A stretch of 64,000 bases of DNA from Bacillota bacterium (GTDB lineage: Bacteria > Bacillota > Clostridia > Oscillospirales > Oscillospiraceae): assembly GCA_023459875.1 (NCBI GenBank), contig JAEWRY010000024.1, forward strand, positions 186,001 through 250,000, given 5' to 3'. Shown here in pieces: positions 26,924 through 34,959 of this stretch (positions are counted from its first letter, which is position 1; every line of letters begins with the position of its first letter). The translations under genes were made by a program, and so were the position numbers. The notes below the pieces were generated by a model. The model ran no database searches and was not told the origin of the DNA. It saw only the letters and a program-made list of their open reading frames with translations.

Positions 26924-26964
26924 TTTCATCACGGTACGTTCATTCCGATGATCATTGGTGAAAT
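26923..26964. other. Putative recombinase attachment half-site (att) at the sigG break
   Basis: ATTTCATCA (26923-26931) and TGGTGAAAT (26956-26964) are inverted arms matching at 8 of 9 positions, with centre between 26943 and 26944. The length of about 42 bp and the imperfect symmetry fit large serine recombinase sites. The centre falls in the codon just before the Pro-Met-Ile-Ile of sigG. The recombinase stop codon touches the left arm. Confidence 0.5.
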
Positions 26965-27433
26965 ACGCCGCTATCTGCGGGACAACAGTGCGCTGCGGGT
27001 CTCCCGTTCTATGCGCGACACGGCCTACAAGGTGCTGGGCGCCAAGGAGAAATTTATGGCCGAGCACCAGAAGGAGCCTACCATGGAGGAGATCGCCGCC
27101 CTGCTTGGCATCAAACGGGAGGAAGTGGTTTTTGCCCTGGACGCCATCGTGGACCCGGTTTCCCTCTACGAGCCCGTCTACTCCGACGGGGGGGATACCA
27201 TCTGTGTCATGGATCAGGTGAAGGACCGGCAGAATACCGACGAGCACTGGCTGGAGCGCCTCGCTCTGCGGGACGCCATTTCCCAGCTGGGCGAGCGGGA
27301 ACGGCATATACTCAACCTGCGCTTCTTCGAGGGCAAAACCCAGATGGAGGTCTCCGCCGAGGTGGGAATCTCCCAGGCCCAGGTCTCACGGCTTGAGAAA
27401 AACGCCCTCAATCAGATCAGAAAAAATCTTTGA
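26948..27433 (+). pseudogene. sigG: C-terminal part of sporulation sigma factor sigma-G (split gene)
   Basis: The 161 codons match sigma-G from region 2.4 to the end: MIIGEIRRYLRDN, RVSRSMRDTAYK (region 3), EEVVFALDAIVDPVSLYEP, VMDQVKDRQNT and the region 4 helix GKTQMEVSAEVGISQAQVSR. Full sigma-G has about 257 residues; regions 1.2 to 2.3, which bind core polymerase and melt DNA, are missing. In-frame codons just upstream read Thr-Phe-Ile-Pro, then a stop, instead of Thr-Tyr-Ala-Val-Pro. The reading frame itself is intact and conserved, suggesting selection, as for the split sigK of skin-bearing bacilli. No ribosome site precedes the ATG. Classed as pseudogene only because it cannot work alone. 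Confidence 0.88.
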
Positions 27434-27522
27434 ATATAGATTTCAGCCTTCTCCTGTGCTATAATTTTGCAAGCCGTAGACCGCTCCGGCTAAAACACCC
27501 GGAGAAACAGGGAAGTGCTGAA

Positions 27523-28689
27523 ATGAACGAGATCTCAAAAGAGACCGAAAAACTCTATTATCAAAACTCCTTCTGCAGGGAATTCACAGCGGAAGTGATG
27601 TCCTGCCTGAAAGGGAAAAAAGGCTGGGATATTATCCTTGACCGCACCGCGTTTTATCCGGAAGGCGGCGGGCAGCCCGCCGACCACGGGATTCTGGGCG
27701 GCGTCAGGGTTACCGATGTCCACGAAAATGACGGAGCCGTGATCCACACCTGTGAAGGGCCGCTCTCTCCCGGCGAGGCCGTGACGGGCACGCTGGACTG
27801 GCAGCGCCGCTTCGACCATATGCAGCAGCACTCCGGAGAGCACATTGTGAGCGGACTCATCCACCAAATGTTCGGCTATGACAACGTGGGCTTTCATCTT
27901 GGAGCCGATTCGGTGGTCATAGATTTCAGCGGCCCGCTGACCGAGCAGCAGCTCTCGGCGGTGGAACTTGCCTCTAACGAGAAAATCTGGGGGGACGAGC
28001 CGGTGGAGCTCCTCTGGCCGGATGAAAAAGAGCTGGAAAGCATGACCTACCGGAGCAAAAAGGCGCTTTCCGGCGCGGTGCGCATCGTGCGCTTCCCCGG
28101 CGCAGACGTGTGCGCCTGCTGCGGGACCCACGTTTTGCGCGCGGGACAGGTGGGGCTTATCAAAATCATAAGTGCGCAGAAATTCCGGGAGGGGACGCGG
28201 CTGGAGCTTGTCTGCGGCAAACGGGCCTACGGCTGCCTCAGCGAAGCGTGGGGGCAGAACCTCCAGGTATCACGAAGCCTGTCGGTGAAGCCATCCGGAA
28301 CCTATGGGGCGGTGCATAAAATGGGGGAGGAGCTGACCTCCCTCCGCGCGCGTCTCACAGCGCTGGAGGACGCCTCTTTCGCCCGCCGGGCCGAGGAGCT
28401 GCGGGGCATGGGAGACGTGCTTGTCATTGAGGACAGTCCCCTCTCGTCGGACGCCGTCCGGCGCTTCGCCTCCGCCGTGGGAGAGGTCTGCGGCGGCCGG
28501 GGAGCCGTTTTTGCGGGTGCGGACGGGGAATACCGCTACGCCGTTTCGCTTAAAAGCGGAAATCTCCGCGACTTTTCCCAGAAGATGAATACGGCCCTTC
28601 ACGGCAGGGGAGGCGGCAAACCCGACTTCGTCCAGGGCTCCGTGGCGGCCACCCGCCGGGAAATCGAGCAGTTCTTCGGGTCGCTATAA
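27523..28689 (+). CDS. Alanyl-tRNA editing protein (AlaX-like, with DHHA1 domain)
   Basis: A 388-residue free-standing editing enzyme that hydrolyses mischarged Ser- or Gly-tRNA-Ala. The zinc-binding motifs are HMQQHSGEHIVSG near residue 103 and CACCGTHV near residue 200; TAFYPEGGGQPADHG marks the N-terminal second AlaX domain. The C-terminal third contains a DHHA1-like domain (AGADGEYRYAVSLKSG). The ATG at 27523 is chosen; an earlier in-frame ATG at 27430 overlaps sigG and lacks a ribosome site. TATAAT near 27460 may be its -10. Confidence 0.88.
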   Translation: MNEISKETEKLYYQNSFCREFTAEVMSCLKGKKGWDIILDRTAFYPEGGGQPADHGILGGVRVTDVHENDGAVIHTCEGPLSPGEAVTGTLDWQRRFDHMQQHSGEHIVSGLIHQMFGYDNVGFHLGADSVVIDFSGPLTEQQLSAVELASNEKIWGDEPVELLWPDEKELESMTYRSKKALSGAVRIVRFPGADVCACCGTHVLRAGQVGLIKIISAQKFREGTRLELVCGKRAYGCLSEAWGQNLQVSRSLSVKPSGTYGAVHKMGEELTSLRARLTALEDASFARRAEELRGMGDVLVIEDSPLSSDAVRRFASAVGEVCGGRGAVFAGADGEYRYAVSLKSGNLRDFSQKMNTALHGRGGGKPDFVQGSVAATRREIEQFFGSL

Positions 28690-28704
28690 GTCGCTATAAA
28701 TTAA

Positions 28705-28793
28705 GCCGCACAGAGTTTCCGCCGCGCTCGGCGGAAATAAATTGTAACAAGTGCCTTCGGGAATTCATTCCTCGAAGGCACACTATGTGCGGC
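28705..28793. repeat. Nested palindrome: two hairpins enclosed by a GCCGCACA/TGTGCGGC stem
   Basis: GCCGCACA (28705-28712) pairs with TGTGCGGC (28786-28793). Inside are TTTCCGCC/GGCGGAAA (28716-28737) and GTGCCTTCG...CGAAGGCAC (28751-28781). Related pieces occur at 20511, 19542, 31203 and 57402. Confidence 0.7.
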
Positions 28794-28815
28794 ACCTCAG
28801 GGCCGCCGCCCTCCC

Positions 28816-28858
28816 ACACTGCCAAAGAAGTTCTCAAACTTCTTTGGCAGTGTTATTG
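28816..28858 (+). terminator. Terminator after the alaX-like gene
   Basis: A 17-bp perfect stem (arm ACACTGCCAAAGAAGTT) with a CTCA loop, followed by TTATTGT. It ends the hairpin-rich gap before ymxH. Confidence 0.8.
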
Positions 28859-28912
28859 TACAAGCGATTTCCAGCATACCCTTGTACCGGGCGGAAAGGA
28901 GCTGAATGCCCC

Positions 28913-29194
28913 ATGGAGAGCAGGATGACCGAGCTTCGGGACAAGGAAATTATCAGCGTAAAGGACGGCTGCCGCTTTGGCTATGTGGGGGATGTGGAGG
29001 TGGATCTGGAGACCGGAAAGGTGAGTGCCCTGGTGGTGCCGGGCCGCCTGCGCTTTTTCGGGCTGCTGGGCAGGGAAGAGGACAAATTTTTTCCCTGGGA
29101 ATCGGTAAAGCGCTTTGGAGAGGATATTATACTGGTGGACGGCGACGGTTTGGGCGGCATTTCGGGCCAAACCGGGCGCAGAAGAATCCGATAA
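28913..29194 (+). CDS. YlmC/YmxH family sporulation protein (PRC-barrel)
   Basis: A 93-residue PRC-barrel protein (TELRDKEIISVKDGCRFGYVGDVEVDLETGKVSALVVPG), the YlmC/YmxH group associated with sporulation. In Bacillus ylmC lies shortly after sigG; finding it here supports that the sigG fragment upstream is at its ancestral locus. The ATG at 28913 has GGAAAGGAG about 12 bases upstream; the ATG at 28925 with GGAG 6 bases upstream is an equal alternative. Confidence 0.85.
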   Translation: MESRMTELRDKEIISVKDGCRFGYVGDVEVDLETGKVSALVVPGRLRFFGLLGREEDKFFPWESVKRFGEDIILVDGDGLGGISGQTGRRRIR

Positions 29195-29225
29195 GGAAAA
29201 TATCGTGCGAAAAGTCGTTAAAAAC

Positions 29226-29254
29226 CTTGCAATTATGGGGATACTGTGCTAAAA
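29226..29254 (+). promoter_or_regulatory. rpsB-tsf promoter
   Basis: TTGCAA (29226-29231), a 17-base spacer and TAAAAT (29249-29254), about 110 bases before rpsB. Confidence 0.75.
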
Positions 29255-29278
29255 TACCAGAGCATTACACATGGGAAT

Positions 29279-29330
29279 GGACTTCGGCCAAGTGCTCCAA
29301 AGGAGTTGGTCCGGGGGATGAAGGTCCCAG
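29279..29330 (+). ncRNA. Structured rpsB 5' leader
   Basis: The leader folds locally: CCAA/TTGG and CTCC/GGAG around an AAA loop, closed by GGAC/GTCC. S2 autogenous control through its leader is known in bacteria; this particular fold is not assigned to a named motif. Confidence 0.4.
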
Positions 29331-29363
29331 AGGTAAAAACAAAAATAGGAGGAAAATAAATCT

Positions 29364-30089
<726 letters not shown>

Positions 30090-30108
30090 TCCAATTATTT
30101 TGAGTTTA

Positions 30109-30140
30109 TAGCGCCCGCCGCGCGCGGCGGGCGCTTTTCT
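30109..30140 (+). terminator. Hairpin between rpsB and tsf
   Basis: AGCGCCCGCCGC and GCGGCGGGCGCT form a GC-rich stem followed by TTTTCT. It probably attenuates tsf relative to rpsB. Confidence 0.75.
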
Positions 30141-30169
30141 AAAGAAAAATCTAATGGAGGTTTATGAAT

Positions 30170-31096
30170 ATGGCGATCACTGCAAAAGAAGTACAGAACC
30201 TGCGTGAAATCACCGGTGTGGGCATGATGGACTGCAAAAAGGCCTTGGTAGCCTCTGACGGCGATATTGACAAGGCGATTGAATACCTGCGTGAAAAGGG
30301 ACTTGCCGCCGCTCAGAAGAAGGCCGGACGCATCGCCGCCGAAGGCATGGCTTACGCCGCCGTTCTGGACGGAGTGGGCGTGTTGGTGGAAGTAAACGCC
30401 GAGACCGACTTTGTCAGCAAGAACGAATTGTTTGTGAACTTTGTCAAGACCGTTGCCGAAGTGGTGGCCAAGGAAGCCCCCGCCGACGTGGACGCGCTCA
30501 TGGCCAAGTCCTGCCCCGGCACCGGCCACACCTTGCAGGAGGAGCAGCAGGAAAAGGTGCTGGTGATCGGCGAGAACATCAAGGTGCGCCGTTTTGCCCG
30601 CTACGATTCCGACCTGAGCGTGGCTTACGTCCACATGGGCGGCCGGATCGGCGTTCTCGTCAACATGAAGGTCTCCGACAATATCAAGGGCAGCGACGTT
30701 GTGATCGAGCTGGGCCGCGACGTGGCTATGCAGATTGCCGCCATGCGTCCCTCTTACCTGGACAAGAGCCAGGTGGAATCCTCCGTTCTGGATAAGGAAA
30801 AGGAAATCCTCATGGTCCAGGCCAAGGAAGACCCCAAGAATGCCGGCAAGCCCGAGAATATTATTGAGAAAATGGTCCTTGGCCGCGTGAGCAAGTACTA
30901 CGAGGAAAACTGCCTGCTGCAGCAGATCTTCGTCAAGGACAACAAGTTTTCTGTGGAACAGCATATCGCCGCCGTGGCCAAGAGCCTGGGCGGAACCATC
31001 ACCATGAACGGCTTCTACCGCTTTGAAAAGGGCGAGGGCATCGAAAAGAAACAGGAAGACCTGGCCGAGGAAGTCGCAAAGCAGCTGGGCAAGTAA
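30170..31096 (+). CDS. tsf: Elongation factor Ts
   Basis: Guanine nucleotide exchange factor for EF-Tu, 308 residues. The N-terminal UBA-like domain reads EVQNLREITGVGMMDCKKALVASDGDIDKAIEYLREKG; NAETDFVSKNE is the conserved core contact. The ATG at 30170 is preferred to 30164 because GGAGG is 9 bases upstream of the former and only 3 of the latter. The last segment is typical of the long bacterial form. Confidence 0.97.
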   Translation: MAITAKEVQNLREITGVGMMDCKKALVASDGDIDKAIEYLREKGLAAAQKKAGRIAAEGMAYAAVLDGVGVLVEVNAETDFVSKNELFVNFVKTVAEVVAKEAPADVDALMAKSCPGTGHTLQEEQQEKVLVIGENIKVRRFARYDSDLSVAYVHMGGRIGVLVNMKVSDNIKGSDVVIELGRDVAMQIAAMRPSYLDKSQVESSVLDKEKEILMVQAKEDPKNAGKPENIIEKMVLGRVSKYYEENCLLQQIFVKDNKFSVEQHIAAVAKSLGGTITMNGFYRFEKGEGIEKKQEDLAEEVAKQLGK

Positions 31097-31115
31097 AAAT
31101 ATCTACAAATCAATG

Positions 31116-31143
31116 CGCCTGCGGGAAGTAATTCCCGCAGGCG
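31116..31143. repeat. 28-bp palindrome, left copy
   Basis: CGCCTGCGGGAA pairs with TTCCCGCAGGCG. An identical 28-bp palindrome lies at 31352-31379, and the 197-bp repeat copy B lies between them. Confidence 0.85.
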
Positions 31144-31146
31144 TGA

Positions 31147-31344
31147 GACTGTCAAAAAACAATGTTTTTCGATAAACGATAAGATGGAGGCGGCTCTCTG
31201 GAGCCGCACAAAGAGTGCCTAGCGAGAAGTAAATTCCCGCTAGGCACTGGTATTTAACCTTTTGCGGATTTCGGTCACGGAACGCAACGCAAAATCCGCA
31301 AAAACTTTTCGCCGGTGGCGAAAAGGACGAGGGGCATTTTTGAC
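31147..31344 (+). repeat. About 197-bp hairpin-rich intergenic repeat, copy B
   Basis: Direct-orientation copy of 19487-19683. It begins GACTGTCAAAAAAC and ends CATTTTTGAC, so the ends are near-inverted repeats. Hairpins match those of copy A, including GCGGCTC TCT GGAGCC and TGCCTAGCG with a TTCCCGCTAGGCA partner. It is flanked on both sides by the same 28-bp palindrome. With the flanking DNA it fills the whole 304-base gap after tsf. Confidence 0.82.
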
Positions 31345-31351
31345 AAGTTGG

Positions 31352-31385
31352 CGCCTGCGGGAAGTAATTCCCGCAGGCGTTTTTT
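31352..31385 (+). terminator. 28-bp palindrome, right copy, with T run
   Basis: Identical to 31116-31143 but followed by TTTTTT, so it should work as a terminator for tsf read-through. Confidence 0.75.
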
Positions 31386-31400
31386 ATTGCCCGCGCCTTT

Positions 31401-31679
31401 TTAATCCCCTATTTTATTCGTTCCCTCATAGGGCGCGTTACTATTCTTTTTTTCTTCCTCCAACGGCCACATCGCCATGGAAAGGCCGAAGAGCACGGCC
31501 GCGATGACGGCGATCGCCTGCACCTTGTTTTCCTTCAGCCATGGCCGGTATTTTACCAGAATATCCAGATGTACTTTCTCCGACGTCTCGTCCAGTATGT
31601 AATACAGTATGATGGCGGCCACTGCGCAGACGGCAATCCGGGTGAGAAGTTCCTTTTTGTCCCCCGTTAGTTCTTCCAT
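31401..31679 (-). CDS. Small membrane protein of unknown function
   Basis: A 92-residue protein with two hydrophobic helices (IAVCAVAAIILYYILDE at about 15-31, AIAVIAAVLFGLSMAMWPLE at about 55-74) and charged ends. It is divergent from the spoIIIA operon, and the ATG follows GAGGTG. I do not recognise a family. Confidence 0.65.
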   Translation of the reverse strand: MEELTGDKKELLTRIAVCAVAAIILYYILDETSEKVHLDILVKYRPWLKENKVQAIAVIAAVLFGLSMAMWPLEEEKKNSNAPYEGTNKIGD

Positions 31680-31733
31680 TCAAAATCACCTCTTCTATCT
31701 ATAGTATGCGGGGATGAGTTTTAGAAACAGTGT

Positions 31734-31742
31734 CATACAAAT
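31734..31742 (+). promoter_or_regulatory. Candidate sigma-E -10 for the spoIIIA operon
   Basis: CATACAAAT resembles the sigma-E -10 (CATACAAT). The hexamer at -35 distance (GATGAG) is a weak match to GAATAA-like sites. Sigma-E control of spoIIIA is established in other spore formers. Confidence 0.4.
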
Positions 31743-31789
31743 GGACAACCACACATAGGATTGAAAAACAAGGAGAGGAGGGAGCGGCC

Positions 31790-32722
31790 TTGTCATCACA
31801 GAGCGGTGGGGCACGCTTTCAGCAGGCTGCGGCTCTGCTTCCGGCCCCCCTGCGCCGTATTGTTCAGAATCTTCCCTCGACCGTTCAGGAAGAGGCGGAG
31901 GAACTGCGGCTGCGGGTGGGAAGGCCCCTCAGCGTGACCCTCCCGGGCGGGGAGATGTCCGTGACCGGCGAGAGGGCTGTCACCGCGGAGGAGGTTCTGC
32001 TGGTGCTGGAGATTGCCAGCCGGGGTTCCATTCACACCGCGCTCGAGCAGGTGAGGCACGGTTTTCTCACGGTGACGGGCGGACACCGGATCGGTGTCTG
32101 CGGCTGCGGAGTTTTAAGAGATGGGCGGGTACAGAATCTTAAAAACATCTCCTCCGTCAACATCCGTATTGCAAAGGAGGTGCGCGGCGCGGCAGGGCAG
32201 GTTCTGGAGGATTTAAAGGAAAACGGGGCGCTGATGAGTACCCTGATCCTCTCGCCGCCGGGATGCGGAAAGACGACCCTGCTGCGGGATCTTGTCCGGT
32301 GTATTTCCGACGGCGAGGGCACCGAGCCCATGCGGGTCGGGCTGGTGGATGAGCGGGGCGAGATAGCGGCCATGGAAAATGGTCTTCCCCAGATGGACGT
32401 GGGCCGCCGCACCGATGTGCTGGAAGGCTGCCCGAGGGAAGAGGCCCTTATGATGCTTCTGCGGGGGATGAACCCCCAGGTGCTGGCGGTGGACGAAATA
32501 ACGGCGGAAGCGGACGCAGGAGCGCTTTCCGCTGCCGCCGGGTGTGGAGTGATATTACTTGCCACAACACACAGCACTAGGGTATCAGAGCTCTATGAAA
32601 GGCAAAACTGCGGGAGACTTCTGGAGCGGGGCGTGTTCCGAAGGGCAGTGTACATTACATTCAGCCGGGGAAAACGAAATTATATTGTACAAAAGCTGGA
32701 TGAGGAGGGAAAACCATGCTGA
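31790..32722 (+). CDS. spoIIIAA: Stage III sporulation protein AA (ATPase)
   Basis: AAA+/secretion-type ATPase powering the SpoIIIA-SpoIIQ feeding channel, on the mother-cell side. The protein has 310 residues from the TTG at 31790, which has GAGGAGGG about 9 bases upstream; a GTG at 31730 has no ribosome site. Walker A is SPPGCGKTTLLRDL near residue 155, Walker B is PQVLAVDEIT; VGLVDERGEIAA is also typical. First of eight genes transcribed together; it overlaps spoIIIAB by 7 bases. Confidence 0.95.
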   Translation: MSSQSGGARFQQAAALLPAPLRRIVQNLPSTVQEEAEELRLRVGRPLSVTLPGGEMSVTGERAVTAEEVLLVLEIASRGSIHTALEQVRHGFLTVTGGHRIGVCGCGVLRDGRVQNLKNISSVNIRIAKEVRGAAGQVLEDLKENGALMSTLILSPPGCGKTTLLRDLVRCISDGEGTEPMRVGLVDERGEIAAMENGLPQMDVGRRTDVLEGCPREEALMMLLRGMNPQVLAVDEITAEADAGALSAAAGCGVILLATTHSTRVSELYERQNCGRLLERGVFRRAVYITFSRGKRNYIVQKLDEEGKPC

Positions 32723-33228
32723 AGGTATTGGGATTCCTGCTTTTTGTCGCCGGAACGACCTTGATGGGGCTTTCCGCCGTCGCGTCGCTGAGGGAAAGGG
32801 TAACCTGCCTGCGCGGATTTCTCGGCGCTTTGGAGCTGATGGAACGGGAACTGAGTTTCAATCTGACGGCGGTGCCGGAACTGTTTTCCCGCCTGGCGAG
32901 AAGCGCCGAGCCGCCCGCGAACAAGTTTTTTGCCTGCTGTGCAAAAGGGTTCTCCAATCTCGGAGAACGGTCGGTGGAGGAAATATGGCGCTCGGCGCTT
33001 TCGGAAAGCAGGCTTCCTCTGGGGGAGGATGAATCCGAAACCCTCCGCTCGGTGGGGCAGGTGCTGGGACGTTACGACGGGGAGGGGCAGCAGGCGGTCA
33101 TCATGATCGCAAGGGAGAGCCTGGGCCGGTCGCTGGTCAGGGCGGAGTCGGACCGGGAAAGGCTCAGCAGGGTATACGGCGCGCTTGGCCTCACCGGGGG
33201 GATTTTCCTGGCGCTCATTATACTTTGA
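32716..33228 (+). CDS. spoIIIAB: Stage III sporulation protein AB
   Basis: A 170-residue protein with an N-terminal membrane helix (MLKVLGFLLFVAGTTLMGLSA), a helical body resembling GspF/TadC secretion proteins, and a C-terminal membrane helix (GLTGGIFLALIIL). Start follows GAGGAGGG. In the channel it is thought to sit in the inner platform with AC, AD and AE. Normal family length. Confidence 0.93.
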   Translation: MLKVLGFLLFVAGTTLMGLSAVASLRERVTCLRGFLGALELMERELSFNLTAVPELFSRLARSAEPPANKFFACCAKGFSNLGERSVEEIWRSALSESRLPLGEDESETLRSVGQVLGRYDGEGQQAVIMIARESLGRSLVRAESDRERLSRVYGALGLTGGIFLALIIL

Positions 33229-33273
33229 AAGAAAACAGAGCCGAATGGGGCTTGTGCAAAGGGGTAAGGAACG

Positions 33274-33468
33274 ATGGAGGTAGACCTGATTTTTAAAATC
33301 GCGGCCGTCGGCATTCTGGTATCGGTGCTCAACCAGGTGCTCACCAGTACGAAACGGGAGGACCAGGCGCTGCTCGTAACACTCACCGGGGTCGTTGTGG
33401 TTCTGATGATGGTGGTGCAGCAGATCAACGACCTCTTTAACCTGGTCAAAACGCTCTTTAACTTTTAA
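33274..33468 (+). CDS. spoIIIAC: Stage III sporulation protein AC
   Basis: A 64-residue membrane protein with two helices (DLIFKIAAVGILVSVLNQVL and LLVTLTGVVVVLMMVVQQI), matching the very conserved SpoIIIAC family in length and sequence. A small platform component of the SpoIIIA channel. Start ATG after AAGGA. Confidence 0.95.
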   Translation: MEVDLIFKIAAVGILVSVLNQVLTSTKREDQALLVTLTGVVVVLMMVVQQINDLFNLVKTLFNF

Positions 33469-33473
33469 CCGGT

Positions 33474-33860
33474 ATGGCGGATATCTTTAAAATCGCCGTG
33501 ATTGCTGTGACCGCGTCGCTGTGCGCCCTGGTAATTAAAAAACAATCGGGCACGTATGCCTCGATTCTGGCTCTTGTGGTGGGGGCGTTTATCCTGTTTC
33601 AGATCCTTGGGGTTCTGGAACAGGCCGGCTCGCTCATGGACGAGCTGGGAAGGCTGGCAGGGCTCTCTCCCGCCGTAATCGCGCCGGTCATGAAGACGGT
33701 GGGCGTGGCGATCCTTACCAAATTGACCGCATCCCTTTGCAAGGACTCGGACGAGAGCAGCATCGCCTCGGCAGTGGAGACGGCGGGAGCGGCGGTGGCG
33801 CTTGCCATTTCGATCCCGCTGCTGCGCACTGTGCTGAGCATGATTACGGAGTTATTGTGA
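33474..33860 (+). CDS. spoIIIAD: Stage III sporulation protein AD
   Basis: A 128-residue polytopic membrane protein with four hydrophobic segments, starting DIFKIAVIAVTASLCALVIKK, which repeats the SpoIIIAC pattern in its first half. It follows spoIIIAC by 5 bases with no clear ribosome site, so translation is probably coupled. Channel platform component. Confidence 0.94.
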   Translation: MADIFKIAVIAVTASLCALVIKKQSGTYASILALVVGAFILFQILGVLEQAGSLMDELGRLAGLSPAVIAPVMKTVGVAILTKLTASLCKDSDESSIASAVETAGAAVALAISIPLLRTVLSMITELL

Positions 33861-33861
33861 T

Positions 33862-34959
33862 ATGAAAAAAATATTCATGTTGTTGCTGCTCCTCTTCATC
33901 CTGGGCCTGATGACGTCGGCAAAAGCGGCGGAAGTGTCGGACGAGCTTACGAACGCCGCCGGACTGGACGAGCTGCAGCAGGCGGCGGAAGGGTATATGG
34001 ACGAAGTGCCGCTCAATACCAAGCTAAGTCTTAACGATGGGATTCCCGCATTGGCGGAAAAAGCAAAAAACGCCATGAGCGGGATTATCAGGGGGGCGGT
34101 AAGCAGCGGCGTGAAGCTGATGGTGATCGTCCTACTGTGCGGGTTGGCCGAAGGCATTGAGCCGGAAGGCGCTTACGGCACGATAAGGGTGGTTTCACTG
34201 CTGGGCGCCCTTGCCGTAACCACCGTGGCGGCTTCGGATATCCGGTCCCTTCTGGGCATGGGCAGGGAAGCAATCGACAGTATCTCAGGCTTTTCCAAAG
34301 CCCTTTTGCCTACCATGTCAACCGTCACGGCAATGGGCGGAGCGCCCGCCAGCGCAGCGGCGCGGCAGCTGGCCACCCTCCTGTTTTCCGATATGCTCAT
34401 CACCGCCATCGACCGGCTGCTGCTTCCCATGCTTTATCTCTACATCGCCCTGTGCGCCGCCAAGGCGGCCGTGGGCAACGACGGCCTGAAGCGGGTGGCG
34501 GGGACCATAAAGTCGCTCATCGTCACCTTTCTGGCCGTATTGCTGCTCACCTTTGTGGGATACCTGACAGTGAGCGGGGTGATCGCCGGCTCCACGGACG
34601 CGGTCACCGTCAAGGCGGCGAAATTCACGATTTCCAGCATGATCCCCGTGGTGGGCGGCATTTTGTCGGACGCCGCGGAAACGGTGCTGGCCGGCGCGGC
34701 GATTCTGAAGGGTGCGGTAGGCGTGTTCGGGATGCTGACCGTACTGTCCATCTGCCTTGTGCCGTTCATCAGCCTGGGCATTCAGTACCTTACCTATAAA
34801 ATCGCGGCGGCGCTTTCCGCAACCGTCGGTGCCGGGCCGGTGGTCGGCCTCATCGACGGCATCGGCGAGGCCTTCGCACTCATGATGGGTATGACGGGGG
34901 CCTGCGCGCTTATCCTGCTCATTTCCATGGTTTCCGGGATCTCTATGGTGACGTCATGA
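33862..34959 (+). CDS. spoIIIAE: Stage III sporulation protein AE
   Basis: A 365-residue polytopic membrane protein with an N-terminal signal-like helix (IFMLLLLLFILGLMTSAKA) and about seven further hydrophobic segments, including LIVTFLAVLLLTFVGYLTVSG and MLTVLSICLVPFISLGIQY. Permease-like core of the SpoIIIA platform. One base after spoIIIAD and overlapping spoIIIAF by 4 bases. Confidence 0.94.
   Translation: MKKIFMLLLLLFILGLMTSAKAAEVSDELTNAAGLDELQQAAEGYMDEVPLNTKLSLNDGIPALAEKAKNAMSGIIRGAVSSGVKLMVIVLLCGLAEGIEPEGAYGTIRVVSLLGALAVTTVAASDIRSLLGMGREAIDSISGFSKALLPTMSTVTAMGGAPASAAARQLATLLFSDMLITAIDRLLLPMLYLYIALCAAKAAVGNDGLKRVAGTIKSLIVTFLAVLLLTFVGYLTVSGVIAGSTDAVTVKAAKFTISSMIPVVGGILSDAAETVLAGAAILKGAVGVFGMLTVLSICLVPFISLGIQYLTYKIAAALSATVGAGPVVGLIDGIGEAFALMMGMTGACALILLISMVSGISMVTS

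Noticed and set aside
26948..27433. A complete short sigma factor rather than a sigG fragment
   Set aside because: Alignment starts mid region 2.4 and no ribosome site precedes the ATG; core-binding region 2 is absent, so it cannot work as an independent sigma factor.
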